From assembly GCA_963693315.1 (NCBI GenBank), contig OY856186.1, forward strand, positions 302,314,402-302,378,401: 64,000 bases of DNA. The letters are read 5' to 3'. A model generated the notes under the pieces. It was not told where the DNA came from and did no database searches. It was given only the letters and a program-made list of their open reading frames with translations. Each line of letters opens with the position of its first letter. Within the stretch, counting starts at the first letter, position 1. Both the position numbers and the translations under genes were made by a program. Source of the DNA: Diogma glabrata. Lineage: Eukaryota > Arthropoda > Insecta > Diptera > Cylindrotomidae. This document shows, one piece after another, positions 40,900 through 53,645 of the stretch.

Positions 40900-42658
40900 T
40901 AGGGTTGCACCGCTTAATCAGTAGAGAATCGGTAATCGGCTTTTTTGTTCGATTAATCGTCCGATTATCAACACATGCGTTTTTAGTTGTTTATTGCATT
41001 TTATACACAACAAATTCCAAATTCTAAAATACCATAGTTGAAAACCTTTTTAAAAAAGTATGAGATTGAGGGCTGTTTAAAAATATGACAAACCTGTTTA
41101 TGTATTTCTGCATTTTTTGATAACTTGACAGTTATAACTTTTGGAAAATTTAATTTAAAATAATGCTGTTTTTAAATAAAGTACACTAGTTGGTGCCATC
41201 GACATATGAGTTTTTTTTAAATTTTACCAAACTTCTTGCCTCTGTAGATTTGTTCAAATTGATTTGTACATCGAGTTCGAAACAAATGGAGGTCATACCA
41301 TTATACATATATGTACATAAAATTGCACTTTTTTTACATTAATTTAACTGTGTAGTGCAAAATTACACAAAAAATTGCGATGTTACTTAAATTAAAAGCT
41401 CTTTCATGAAACTTCTTTAAACTAAGAGTATTGATTTGATCCATTCTTAAATTCTTCACATCATTGTATTTTTCAATGTAAACTTATTAATTTTTCCATC
41501 ATTCTAAACTCTTAAATTTTCCAATTCATCAGGAACCAAGCTAAAAACACCATGGAAAGACCGCTATTAATCAAAATTATACAAAAACTGCGCGGTGTAA
41601 ATTTCGAAAATAAATATTGATGTACCTTCCTTTTATTTGATACGCTAGTTGGCTCGGAAAAAATGTATATTCTTAAAATAGTTTTACATCGCATCCCTGC
41701 AAAACAAACGAAAACAACTTTATTTATTAATAACTACGCCATTTTATGTGAGCATGAGAGCCATAAGGTTTATAGTGTATGCTCAAAAACAAGCAGCATA
41801 TCAGCCAAAAATTTCTCCAAACCAATAAAAGCATGGTTCCGAAAGCTAAACAGCCTGTAGGGTTAATAATGCGCAGTACCCAGAAAATATCTAAAGTGAC
41901 CGAAAATAAATTTATAATGAATTCAGAACTAGATCCAGCGTACTAAATAATTCATTAGGCAATAAAACATTAGTTTAGCTTAGAAAAATGTAACATTCAC
42001 CAAAGCTATTTTGTCTGAACTAAAAAGCGTTTACGACGTTATAAGAAGTACAGTTCTGTAATCTGTTCAGATTCGAAGTCCCCGATTTGTGTTAAAAAAT
42101 TCGGTGCAAAGTTTCTCGTTCGGTCAGCAATGGCAGTGTGATTCTCGAAATTTGCTATGCGTGGATTCCGTCTCTTAAATACGTAAGTTTTTATTATTTT
42201 CATACCAGAGTAACCATGCTTGAAATAATGCCAACGAATTCGTTCCCAAATACATGAATCCCCAAATGTGCCACAATCGACTTAGATATTGGGCAACAAA
42301 TAAGAAACGACAGATTGTTTTACCTACGAATGGAAAATAGTTGACAGAAAAATGCAGAAAAGCACTTTCAACAGTTACATAATTTTTTTTATTTAACAAT
42401 CGCCGAACTATAAAAAAAATAAAAGCGACGCTTGCATAACATTTTTGCATAACAGCGTCCCGATTTTGGTGAAATTGTCCCGGCTTGTGAAGAAAAGTGC
42501 CCCGTTCTAATTAATAGTCTAATTGAAAAATCCTTTGCGCAGATTTGTTTAACTCATTTCCTTTCCATCAAATAATCGGCAGCCGATTAATCGGTATCGG
42601 CCGATAAAGAAAGCCGATTACTCGGTAATCGGCAAGACTGCTTATCAGTGCAACCCTA
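40900..42658. mobile_element. Non-autonomous hAT element, family TAGGGTTGCAC, 1759 bp
   Basis: Terminal inverted repeats TAGGGTTGCACCGCTTAATC (left) and, read in reverse, TAGGGTTGCACTGATAAGCA (right). The 8-bp flanks are ATGTAGAC (40892-40899) and ATGTAAAC (42659-42666), a target duplication with one mismatch. Subterminal regions are full of CCGATTAATCGG-like words, as expected for transposase-binding sites. No transposase frame found inside; the 91-codon minus-strand frame at 42175-42450 is unassigned. Its left 100 bp matches the reversed right end of the element at 54571-60205. Confidence 0.88.
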
Positions 42659-42666
42659 ATGTAAAC

Positions 42667-44344
42667 TATAAATACTACCGACCAATCTGAAATTTGAGAT
42701 GAAAGTAAAACTCACTTTCTCAACAATAAAATTATAATTAGTTCAGTCATTCAACGGAAAATACGGCAAAACTAACAATTTGGATGTACTTACATTCTTC
42801 TTTAAAGTTGACCCTGTGCTGGGGGTTGCTTTTACCCTGGAAGTGGATGCGACCCCTTCTCGGGGCGAACAATTATTCATTAAAAATAATTATAAATAAT
42901 TATTTCATTAAAATAATTAAGACTAATTCTCAGCAACTTTTGTTATATAAAATTTTTGCTTAAAGCCAATACTATTCGACTTATTCCCGAGTGAAAATTT
43001 CAATTTTTCAACCAAAAAACCACGTTTTCAGATGATTTTTTCGCGAATAACTCAAAAAGTAAGGATTTTATCGAAAAAATTATTCTAAATAAAATACACT
43101 TTATAAAAAACATAAAGAGTGAACGAAAATTCACTCAAGATGTAATACTTTTGTAATAAAGTGCTGCCAACAAAACGAGCGAGTGTAGCAGCGGACAGAT
43201 CGGTGTTATTATAATTAAAGCACTCCTTTAAAGAACCATGCCTTTTCATATATATTTCATATATTTTTACTGATATGTATAATATGTTAAATTTAAAGTG
43301 TCAACATTATACGAGAGTTTTAACTTTTTTACATTTTCCTATGTGAACCGTAAAGAGATTGACCGAGCCTGTGGCTCTAGTGGGACGTACAAAGGTAGTT
43401 GAGCAGGCTGGTTTAAGATTCATTTGAACATTTTACATTTCCAGTCAATTTTTAAGTTCCTGGTATGGGAAGCTATTGTTTTTGGGTCGATTTTCAAAAT
43501 CAGAACTTTTTGATATCCTAGCGTTTCAAAACCTCCTGAAACTGTTTAGGCTATTAACTATTTTTAGCTGGCAGTATATATGTTTGTGTATGTGTATGAT
43601 CGTGTATATCTTCGTATGTGGACAAAAATCTTCCCAAAGCTTTCTCGACAACGGATGATCCGATTTCAACGGCAATTGTCACAATCGATGTATCTTGGCG
43701 TAACTTAGAGCCCAGTCGTTTTCTACCGAAATCGGTCTATTTGTTTTTTAGGGGTTTCCAAAAAACTGAAAATCATCTCTTGCCAATACCATGAGAATAA
43801 ATAATGCGATCGAATTCTTTGACCCATGCTTTTGTTTGTCATCGTGTCAGCCAAAATAAGCTGCAAACGTATCCGGGTGTACTTGAATATAGATGATTAA
43901 ACTTATTTTCAAAATTTTTTAAAGTTGTCAAAGGAGAGTGGGTATACCATAACGAAACGTCAGAATTTGGTAAAACTTTTTAGCATCATCAAATAATGAC
44001 AGAACTTTTTCACTTTTTCTAAGCGTCAACGCGATTTTTGATTTGATTCAATATAACCTCACTTTATATTTGTAAATTTATAAAATTACAATAAACATTA
44101 TATTTACCTCTCTACTATGACGAATCCATAGGATTTGTATAAATTTTCTATGAATTCTTTGTTTATGTTGTTCATTCTATAAATTTATAATTTTTAAATT
44201 ATTTATTTTTGCTAATCTCAAAATTTTTTTCATTTCGCACAGCAAAATTAAAAAGTTTTTTAACCTTAAGTCAAACTTGTGTTTGTTACAAATTTCAAAT
44301 TCAATAAAAATTTTGTTCAGTCAAATATTTGTCCATTCGCACAC
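42667..44344. other. Non-coding stretch, nothing firm
   Basis: Contains a CG-rich phrase AAAACGAGCGAGTGTAGCAG at about 43174, similar to the loops of the hairpins at 16.4 and 58.2 kb, and a more complex patch at 43.35-43.8 kb with no open frame. The rest is AT-rich. Confidence 0.4.
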
Positions 44345-44640
44345 AGCCAGCCAATATGTATCACAGGAACACATAAAAACCGTTTTTAGACCGAGGTCTT
44401 ACAAATAGTTTTTTTTTATACTTTTTGTTTAAGAATGGATAGCTAAAAAATAAAGCCTATCACTTATTAAATACGACCGAGGCCAATATTTCATGATAGG
44501 TTTGAGAAAATAAAAATAAAATAAGATGTAAAAAGCAAATTTATTTTAAAAATTTGCAGGAACAAAACTAAAATGGGGAACCAATAATCCAGGTAGGAGA
44601 ATACTCCTTGATCATGTGACGCACCCCAATAATTAAAGCC
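44345..44640 (-). repeat. Dispersed repeat family C, copy 3 (long form)
   Basis: Aligns with 24095-24389: ATGTATCACAGGAACACATA, GACCGAGGTCTTACAAATAG, GAGGCCAATATT, GAGAAAATAAAAATAAAATA, TTTGCAGGAACAAAACTAAA, CCAATAATCCAGGTAG and CTCCTTGAT. Differences are scattered, so both copies are old. Confidence 0.7.
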
Positions 44641-45802
44641 GAGATATAAAGTTATATGAAGACTCATTTCTTCGAGCAATCAATTGCGTGTCATCATCAA
44701 GAAATATTCCACAGATTAGATTGAGGGTTCTATCTTTGACGGAATAAAATATAGTTTATCCGTTAACAGCCTTAAGACATCACCTTGGGTTTTAAAAATA
44801 ATATAAAATATAGTATAGTGTTATATAAAATTTTCAAACAAATTCAAAAACTAAAAATAGAAATGGTATAAATGCTGTATGTAAGAAACGTTGAAAAATA
44901 ATGCAGACTTTCAATCAAAGTTCAAAATAAAGTGAGGTTTTATCGTTAATCGAACAGTTTTACTACACTAATAGCAATCAATAGAAAATTTCAACCTTTA
45001 CTTACATTAAAACTACTACCGTGACTCTCGAGATCATTAACTGAGAGAGAGGATTCAAAATAACTTCTGAATAGTACACGCAACACAAATATCAATTTAG
45101 TGATTGATTGAGCCAAAACAGACAAGAACAATCATAGTCGCTCTTTATCTTTTTAAAGCATTGAATGTGTCACAAGTTACTTTTTTGCTTTATTTCAGAT
45201 GTTAATATTCCGGATATAATCAAGTCCTTGTTGTTGTGCAGCTACCCCGAACATTATCAAATGTTCTTTGATTTTTGCACCTTCAAACCTAAAATGGCAA
45301 TACTCAGACAATGATTGTTACAACACGGGATACACTCACCATTTTACTAATCCTATATCTGATTTATCTAAAGCCAACCCTCGTCGCGTTTGGAATTATA
45401 AACATGCTGATTGGGAAGGGCTAAGAAACTGTTACGACGAAATGCCATCGAAACATGTTTGTTATGTATAGCAGGATTCTAGCACATCAGCACTAAGAGT
45501 CACTGAACTTATAAAAAATGGAATGCGGCGGTTTAATCCAAATCGATTAATTACTCCCAAAACTGAACCTTGGTTCACGCGGGATGTTGATGAGGCGGTG
45601 AGAAATAAACGGAAAGCATTTCAGGCCTACAACTCAAATAAAACTCCAGAAACCCTTAGTGCCTATAAAAAAAGCAAGAAATTTGAGTAAATTCAAAATA
45701 TATTCAGACAAAAACGCATTTATCAAAGGCAAGCAAACAAATTGCAGTGCAATTTCACTCGATCATCTATTCCAACCTTAGTATTAAATAACATTCCAGT
45801 GA

Positions 45803-46141
45803 GTGACTCAAAGAAAAAAGCGGATCTTTTGGGTCGCATTTTCGCAAGAAACTAACATAACTGAACCTCTTCAATCTCCTACACTCATTCCCCCATCTGA
45901 AACCAAAATGAAGCCAATTATTTTCCGGAGTAATATCATAGGGAAAATGCTTTTATCCCTCAATATCAACAAATCCGTTGGCCCGGATGGTATTCCACCC
46001 ATTATTCTAAAAAACTTTGCTGGACAACTAGCTCCAATTCTTACCAAAATTTTCTATTTATCTTACAAAACCGGAATATTCCCCAAGTGTTGGAAGTTGG
46101 CTAGTGTTCAGCCCATATCCAAAAAATTCTGTCAGTTTTAG
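45803..46141 (+). pseudogene. LINE reverse transcriptase, fingers part
   Basis: 112 open codons covering the linker and RT motif 1 region, with NKSVGPDGIPPIILKNFAGQ and LSYKTGIFPKCWKLASVQPI, a standard LINE signature. The same open reading continues in another frame at 46142 (LAKIFEKYVNYNLMEYL). Confidence 0.85.
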
Positions 46142-46561
46142 CTAAGATATTTGAAAAATATGTTAACTACAACCTAATGGAATATTTGGAGGTGTCATAA
46201 ATTATCGATGATAAGCAGTATGGTTTTCGTAGAAGTCTTGCAACAGGTGATCTGTTAGCCTACGTAACACATATGTGGAGCAAATCTCTGGAGAACCATG
46301 GTAAAACCATCAGTGTTTCACTGGACATTTCAAAGGCTTTTGATAAAGTGTGGCATAGAAATCTTATGGTTAAATTAAAATCTTATACATAGATGATCTT
46401 ACTGTATCATGGATTCATAGTTTTCTTACAGGTCGCCAATTTCATGTCAATTTAGATGGTATTACATCCAATGTTTTCACAACTAATGCTGGTTTTCCCC
46501 AAAGCTCTGCACTTTTACCAACCTTGTTTCTTTTATATATAAATGATTTACTTCATCTACA

Positions 46562-47349
46562 GTGCATCCAATTCACAATTTTGCTGACGACAGCACATTG
46601 CATGCCTTTTATGCATTTCTAAAAAGCCGATCTCGTCTAGCAGCTACTAACGATAGAGAATTGTTAATTAATTCTATCAACGAAGACCTAGAGTGTTTAA
46701 TGCAATGGGGAGGGACGTTATGTCGCCTTTCACGGATGGAACGGTATAAAGACTTCCCCGTTATGATAAACCACGAGGAATTACATGAGGTTAAATCGAT
46801 TAAACTTCTCGGAGTTGTCATTGAAAGTAACATGAAATGGAATAAACATGTGTTTAGTTTAGCAAAAACTGCAATGCAAAAATTAGGATTCTTGAGCCGA
46901 TGTAAGAAGTTTTTTAACTCTGAGCAACTTTTGTTAAATTATAAGTCATTTATCCGCCCATATATGGACTATTGTTGTCATGTTTGGGGAGGTGCTTGTC
47001 AGTTAACAATAAAAGGTCTAGACTCTGCGCAGAGAAAGGCAATACGGTTGATTGATAATCATGCGTTACCTGATCAACTTGATTCACTGCAACACCGAAG
47101 AAATGTTACCGAACTGTCAATCTATTATAAATTCAATTTCTATAATTCGTGTGTGCAGTACAATGGACAAACATGAACTTCAGAAATATCCCACTCATAT
47201 CCCGTTGTAGAACAGTTTCCTTTCAGACCGACTATTTCAATAGAGTAGCCAAAAAGTGGAACTCAATGCCCCTCTCAGTTTTCCCTGACGGATTCGCCCC
47301 TCAGACGTTTAAAGAAAACGTTCATCGTCATTTAAAACAACTTACCTAG
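46562..47349 (+). pseudogene. LINE reverse transcriptase, catalytic motif to C-terminus
   Basis: Starts just before the catalytic box (HNFADDST) and runs through the thumb (VKSIKLLGVVIESNMKWNKH) to the C-terminal domain. The frame changes near 47150-47176, where the last 66 codons continue in another frame to a TAG at 47347-47349. The first Asp of FADD and its partner are intact; Phe replaces the usual Tyr. Confidence 0.87.
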
Positions 47350-47390
47350 CTATTTTTCTATTTTCATTCCTTCCTTTTCCCATCCCTCAT

Positions 47391-49770
47391 TCTTTCCTAG
47401 TTGACATGGTATCTTTGGATATCCAAAGAGTCTAAATAATGAATATTTCATATTTAGTGTACTAAACATATTCAACTAATTAATTAAAAAACCAATGGTA
47501 TCTCTATCACGTCATACTATACAATTGCATAGTGCTTGCAAAGTAGAAAAAAATGAAAATAACTAAGAAGCTAGTCACAAAACTTCAACAATAAAGTCCC
47601 AAATGCAATGCATGAAACGATTCAAAAAAATTCTAGAAACAATAAATAATAACATGTATAAAACATCAAATATTAAACAACAATACAGTATAACCTGCTG
47701 ACAAAAACATATTTTCAAGAAACATTAGTTACTTTTAAGTTCTTGATTATCTAAAATCCTAAATATCTATCTGAAACAAATTTTCTCTCAGAACCTTAAC
47801 TACCTGACACAAATTATTTACAAATATTCCTGAGTCGCAACAGCGTATAATGATAGCCAATGATCTATATATCCGTGTTTCCGAGGAAGGAAAATGTTAC
47901 TTGTCAAACTCTGGTTTCAAATTAAGATAGTTTGTTACTGCCTTACATTGGTGTCAGAATTTCCTATTTTTTCAGGTTCTTTCCTCGAACCTTTACGTTT
48001 CTCGCTAGAACAACAATCAGTATTTCATTGTAGAAACATACAAACTAGATACCATTAGAAACTGTCTTACCTCGTCCCTTAAATTTATATAAGCAAATCT
48101 GATGATTTATATAAAGCAACATAGCTTTGGGAGATGCAAAACAGTTTTGAAGATATTTAAGAACTGAAATAAAATAATCTGTTGATATCAAAAGATGCCT
48201 AAATGGACATTTAAAAACCTGTTTACTGCATTTGGAATTTTCAAGGTACTTATGTCCCTCGATACTCCTAAACACCCTGTGGTCTAATGAAATCATGAAT
48301 TGAGAGTACACATTTTTTTGGGGAAGGTCATAATTTATTATGTTGGACACCAAAATTAAATGTTTTGAGCTTAATATGTGATTTTAAAAGATAGGACAAG
48401 TTCAAATACAACCAATTTTGCAATCGCATTACTGAAGGAACTGTTTTCACTAAAAATTGTTTCAAAAATAGTTTATGTAGAGTAGGTACTACGGTCGCAT
48501 GATTTAAAAACAACGAACTCTTTTAGTGACATAGTCTAAATTAATAAAATGTAAATAAAAGTTATAAAACCCGCCCTTCTGAGGCCAAATTTGTCTTACA
48601 TACGTCAAGAAAGCCCTGTGTAACAACAAGTTCTTTCATTAATACATTATAGGAAATGACGATTATATTTTTCCTATTCAGACAAAATTGTTTTGCGATT
48701 AATTACTTGTATACCACCTAACCACAAATGCTAAAGTAAAAAAATTCAAAAACTGAAATTATTGTAGTTGTACGAAAACAACTTCGAAACCAATACCATT
48801 ATTGAAACAAATTCATCTGTCGTTAAATGTACTAAAAAAGTAAAAACTTGTTCGCTCATGTTTGAATTTAATTATACATACATATGTATACCCATTTGTT
48901 TTTTAGTTAAATTGTACTGTGATATAAGCTTTTTATTTTTCTGCATTCATTTCACATTTCACGATCCATACACTAATAATTATAACGATACAAACTGAAT
49001 TCACTAATGATAGAAGATACTGGAAAAAAATGTTTTCAAACAAAAACTGTTATCTATTGTTGTTTTTTGTAACTTATATAGCAAATAAAACTATTGACAA
49101 AAAATATGTAACGTCTTATAAAAAAACAATATACCTATTATATTTATATCTCCTTAAAAATAAAACTTGTTTAAAATAAATTTTTTTCTCTTTTTTGTTA
49201 TCTCATTGTTTTGTTTTTAAATTTTGTTATAGATGTTTTGTTTTCACGTCTTTTAACTTGGGACAACCAAAAAATACCTTTGTATGCATACATATTATGA
49301 GGGTTTGACTGAGATGAAAATAAAATCAAAGTCAATAAATTATATATTTCCCATTTTTTTTAAATAGTTGGTTTAACTGAAAATTTCCTAACAGAAATCG
49401 AAGTTATTGTCATTACACGGTTATACGAAAAATTATATAAAGTAAAAATGGTAAATTTTTTTGTTGTTAAAGATAATCCGTAATTATGCTTGAAGGTTGT
49501 TGGTAAAAAACGAAATAAAAATATGTATATGTTTTTCCGGTTTTGTTGCTTAAAGGTCGGGCTTTTTTGGAAGGGAGGTATCATATTGAATTTTGCGTTT
49601 AGTCAAAAAAGTAAAAGAAAATTTTATAACTGAGAGTTGTGATATCACAATAAGGAGTAGGTATAAAATCAATAAAAAAGGTTTTTGTCTGGCTCGTTGC
49701 CTACATAAATAAAAGGGGGTCTATTCAAAATTTCGGTTATTTTGTTTCATGTATGAAATTTTAGTTTACT
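47391..49770. other. Non-coding stretch, nothing recognised
   Basis: Begins with the probable 3' trailer of the LINE (TATCTTTGGATATCCAAAGA palindrome near 47410). The remainder has no shared repeats. Open frames of 61-102 codons on the minus strand at 48045-48513 are unassigned. Confidence 0.4.
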
Positions 49771-50303
49771 GGGACCCTATTCCCGAACACATAAATGTCA
49801 TCACAATATTGTAAATTCACACAATATTGTGATTTTCGTATTATGTAACACTAATTTGGTTAAAATTTAACACAATATTGTGAATCTGACAAGAACAATA
49901 TAGTTACTGTCAAAATCACAATTTTGCTTTATGTGTTGTGTGTTGACTTTTTTATACAAATTTCATAGATTGGCGTAAACATTAATTTATAACGCAAAAT
50001 TAACTCTTTAATAATATCAAATAATCATATTTTTATAATATAAATATCATTAAAACATATTTATTTATTAAATATATTTTTATTTTATTTTGCATGTTTT
50101 AAGATTAAAAAAGTTAGCTATCAAAAGTACGAATCTAGTACCAAAAACCTGTTATAATTTTGTAAAAATTGTTATAATTGGTTTACGTATAGGATACACA
50201 AATATGAGTTACAGAATACCTTTTTTAAACAAAGTTGTTAAGCATTTTGGTGAAATTGACAATATTGTCGATTGACAAATATGTGTTCGGGAATAGAGCT
50301 CCT
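49771..50303. mobile_element. TIR element, about 533 bp, with ACAATATTGT palindromes
   Basis: The left end GGGACCCTATTCCCGAACAC and the right end (read in reverse) GGAGCTCTATTCCCGAACAC are terminal inverted repeats; ACATAAATGTCATC/ACATATTTGTCAATC continue the match. The palindrome ACAATATTGT occurs three times near the left end (49803, 49821, 49872) and once near the right end (50259). Ends of the GGG..C form fit PIF/Harbinger-type MITEs, but the target duplication is not clear. The enclosed 61-codon frame (50090-50275) is unassigned. Confidence 0.75.
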
Positions 50304-50394
50304 TTTATAAAATTTCACACAAAAAATTAAAGAAGAGACGACATTTTCGATATAAGATTTTACTGAATAGATCCAAATAACTCTTTCTCTCTGG

Positions 50395-52250
50395 CGTTTA
50401 CATCCCATGGAGGGATTTTGCCGTCTGTGCAATTAGCTTCCACTCATCTCGTTCTATGACCAGTTGACCCCAGTTTCGACATCCTATATCACGAAGGTCG
50501 TGGATGATGTCATTACGCCAGCGTTGTCTAGCTCTTCCTCTTCGACGAACACCAGCTGGTTGTTGTTGGGACGCTTTTTTATCATTCTATCTAATGGAGC
50601 TCTTTCTATATGACCAAACCATCTAATTTGGTTGGATTTAATGAATCCGATTACATCGTGGTCTCCAAGAAGCTGTCTGATTTCTTGATTCATTCGGATT
50701 CTATAATGATTTTCAGCAACTTTGCATGGACCATAAATTATTCGTATGACCTTCCTCTCGAATGTTGATAGAATTATACAATCGGAGGAAGTCAGTGTCC
50801 AGATTTCACTTCCAAAGGTAAGCGCAGGTCGGATTAATGCTTTGTAAAGTGTGAGTGTTTTTGTTTGTGAGTGTTGGACTCAGAAAGATGTTTTGATCGC
50901 AAAACTTTTGATATGCGTAGAAAACTCTGTATGCGGTAGAGACACGGGTTTTAATATCTGCCTGCATGTCATTTGACGATGTTATTACAGACCCGAGATA
51001 TGTAAAGTTTTCTATGCGTTCTACTCCATGGTGGCTAGTATTCAGATTCGTCAGTGGTATGTTCCTGGATGTTGTTAAAAGTTTAGTTTTGCCGGTGTTG
51101 ATAAATAATCTAAGTCGTTTAACATTTCTTTCAAGCTGAGAGAGACTATCCTTAATATCGCTTGGTCTACGTCCGAGAAGCGCAATATCATCTGCATATC
51201 CAAAAAAATGACTAGATTTGTTAAATATGCTATTTTGTGTCTCAATTCGGCTATTTCTCATCGCGTACTCAAGCGCCAAATTAAATAGTACGGACGCGAG
51301 TGCATCAGCTTGTCGAACATCTGATGTTATATCAAAAGAGTCAGAAACTGACCCTTCGATTACTATTCTACTGTTTGATCCCGATGTTGTGAGTTTGCAC
51401 AGAGAAACAAGTTTCGTTGGGATACTAAGCCATATGAGTGCGGACCAGAGATTGTCGCGGATGATGCTGTCATATGCTTGCTTGAAATCAATGTAGAGCT
51501 GATGTTGTACTCCCAACATTTTTCTAAAATCATCCTTAAAATAAGGTAAAACAATGATCTGTTTTTGTTTGTGCTCAACGCTTTCGTCGTCAAACCATTC
51601 GTTACGTAATTTCGGTGGTTGTTTTCCGATTGTAGTTTGTCCTATGGATATGATGGTTGATTGAAGCGTTTGCCTTTCTTCTTGTATGTTTAATGGCATC
51701 TCAGACGGAATGTCATGCTCTTCTATGCTTTGCGTGAGTATTTGCTGATATCTATTCAGCGTTTTCGGGTGTTTAACTTTAAATGTTTCGACATTCCAGC
51801 GTACGGTCTTTTTTGCTTGTCTATCAAATGTAGATGACAACTTGCACTTGTACTTAAATATGACAAGCATATGATCGGTATCCATATCAGCACCTCTGTA
51901 TGATCGAACGTCAGTTACTCTTGTAGAGTGTTTCTTTGAAATCATGACATGATCGATTTGATTTTCAGTTCTTCCATCGTTTGATTTCCACTTTGCTTTG
52001 TGTATTCTCTTATGAGAAAAGAAAGTGCCAGAAATTACTAGATCATACATCATAGCCAGTTCAGCTGTGCGAAAGCCGTTGTTGTTACTAGTATGATGCA
52101 AGCTGTTAGGGCTGATATGTGTTTAAAGTTCTGCACTTCTACCAATTTGAGCATTGAAATCACCTACCACGATTTTTATATCGTGCCGCGGGATGTTATT
52201 GATGACTTCTTCGAGTATTTTTTTATTTGTAAAATCTTTGGGTCCGATAA
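50395..52250 (-). mobile_element. RTE-like LINE, 5'-truncated and internally deleted
   Basis: Reading the minus strand: endonuclease motif IKIVVGDFNAQIG (near 52170), then TENQIDHVMISKKHSTRV, SYRGADMDTDHMLVIF, a jump straight to RT motif A YIDFKQAYDSIIRDNLWSAL, then FDITSDVRQADALASVLFNL, catalytic FGYADDIALLGRRPSD, NFTYLGSVITSSND. The C-terminus contains IRWFGHIERAPLDRMIKK, then, one frame over, GVRRRGRARQRWRNDI and NWGQLVIERDEWKLIAQTAK. The endonuclease-RT layout and this Arg-rich tail are characteristic of RTE-type LINEs in insects. 5' truncated. Confidence 0.9.
50806..52101 (-). pseudogene. RTE-like ORF2 fragment, 431 codons, endonuclease-RT with in-frame deletion
   Basis: Longest open frame of the window. 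It starts inside the endonuclease (NNNGFRTAELAMMYDLVISG), covers the catalytic DH of TDHMLVIF, then about 100 residues of linker. At about residue 200 it passes abruptly from linker to motif A; the RT fingers with their 'SPGxDGI' region are absent, so several hundred bases were lost without breaking frame. One catalytic Asp lies in YIDFKQAYD, the other two in YADD. It stops at about 50806, and the C-terminal part resumes in other frames (50484-50693). It cannot encode an active enzyme. Confidence 0.88.
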
Positions 52251-53645
52251 CATTTTATTTCTTCTTAAGTGTATATACTTTTAGACCTCTTCAACCCTAT
52301 GTTGAATTGATGCCTGGATTTATTACTCAAAAACCAAGACCAATAAGCATAAAGAGAAACAATAGGAATATATATAACCCTTGCTTTGAGTGATACTGAA
52401 AATGTATGTGAAGCTCCTATCATTTTAATTGAACTTAACGAAAACGAAAAAAAACCTGTTTTCTTAATTGTATAAGGTGACACTAACAATTCATGAAATA
52501 TTTCTAACGATAACTAAACTACTGGAGGTTGTCAAATTTTGACATTTGCAACGAACGACGGAAATCGTTGTTACACTACTAACTGTTTCGATACTGTAAC
52601 TTAATGAAAAGACTACTGAATTTCTCTTGTTGCCACCTAACTAATTAAATTAATTAAACTATATGTATTATCTATCAGAATTATAACGTTGTGTTTTAAA
52701 TAATCTTTCTGCTCTATAATTATTAATACAAAATAAAAATTAAGCATATCTTTGAACTAAATATATGTTATTATTTTTACGATATTAGTTCTAAAGTTTT
52801 GTTTGTTTTCAAAAAATAACCTAATTTTTCTGATCTCTAATATCGTTAAAATTCATTTAAAATTTTTAACAAAAACACAATAAATTTCATCATTAATATT
52901 TAAAAAATGGCAAAATATTTCAACAATTGCCAGATAATGAAATAAATTATGTTAATTCGAAGCTTTCCAAGATGTATCTTGTTTTAATACAACAGATTTA
53001 TTTGGACGAAGTATATAGTGATAATCACTTTCTAAATAAGATGAAACTAATAAAATTTCGCTAAATTAAAAATTCGGTATTACATAGCGTTTGATGGGGA
53101 GGTTTTCGAGTAGCGAAACAAGTATGAACATTGCAAATTCATAAAAAATATCCGACAAATCACCGTTTAAGCACTGGTAAAGAAAAAACTTTATAAAAAA
53201 AAAAATAACGAGTGACGATGATCATTTCCATTTAAATAAATAACCGTTACTCTTAAAAGTGCTGGGTTCTTGAGGAATCATTGGCTCTTAGTTTTTTGAA
53301 GATGACCGTGACTTTAAGTAATTTTTATATAAGAGAACGTTATGTAAACATGATTAATAAAGTTCTTACACACCAGAGTTGAATATCTAGAAAAGGTTGG
53401 AAATCTAGAAAACTAAGTTTTGATGTTATTTTTCGATTGTCAAAAATTCACATAACACGTCTTTGATCAAAATTCAAAAGAGCCAAGGCGGAAGCAGGTG
53501 TTGTGTCCTAACATGTAAAAATACACCATAGACGGACGAATCAAGGACCTATGGATTAACTGAGCGAATGTTGTTTCTACAACAATCATCATTACACAAC
53601 CTGCTTTAAAATAATGACATGAAACAGAATACATTTTCTAAAATT
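52251..53645. other. Non-coding stretch, nothing recognised
   Basis: AT-rich; no repeats matched inside the window. Short open frames near 52.15-52.49 kb are shadows of, or flank, the RTE element. Confidence 0.4.

Larger units (their letters stand above)
45190..47390 (+). mobile_element. 5'-truncated LINE (CR1/Jockey-like), broken ORF2
   Basis: In order: the tail of the endonuclease region and linker (45268-45471: RRVWNYKHADWEGLRNCYDE; then TPKTEPWFTRDVDEAVRNKR), the RT fingers (45803-46141: SVGPDGIPPIILKN), RT motif A (SLDISKAFDKVWHRNL near 46319-46366), the catalytic FADDST near 46577, and the C-terminal half (46562-47176: RCKKFFNSEQLLLNYKSF, MDYCCHVWGGA). It ends with 47149-47349 (DYFNRVAKKWNSMPLSVFPD). 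At least five frame breaks or stops (45469, about 45688, 46139, about 46390, 47174). No poly(A) or microsatellite tail found. A shorter copy of the family is at 16930-17630. Confidence 0.9.

Noticed and set aside
51218..51496. Plus-strand 92-residue frame
   Set aside because: It is the antisense shadow of the RTE-like reverse transcriptase on the minus strand.
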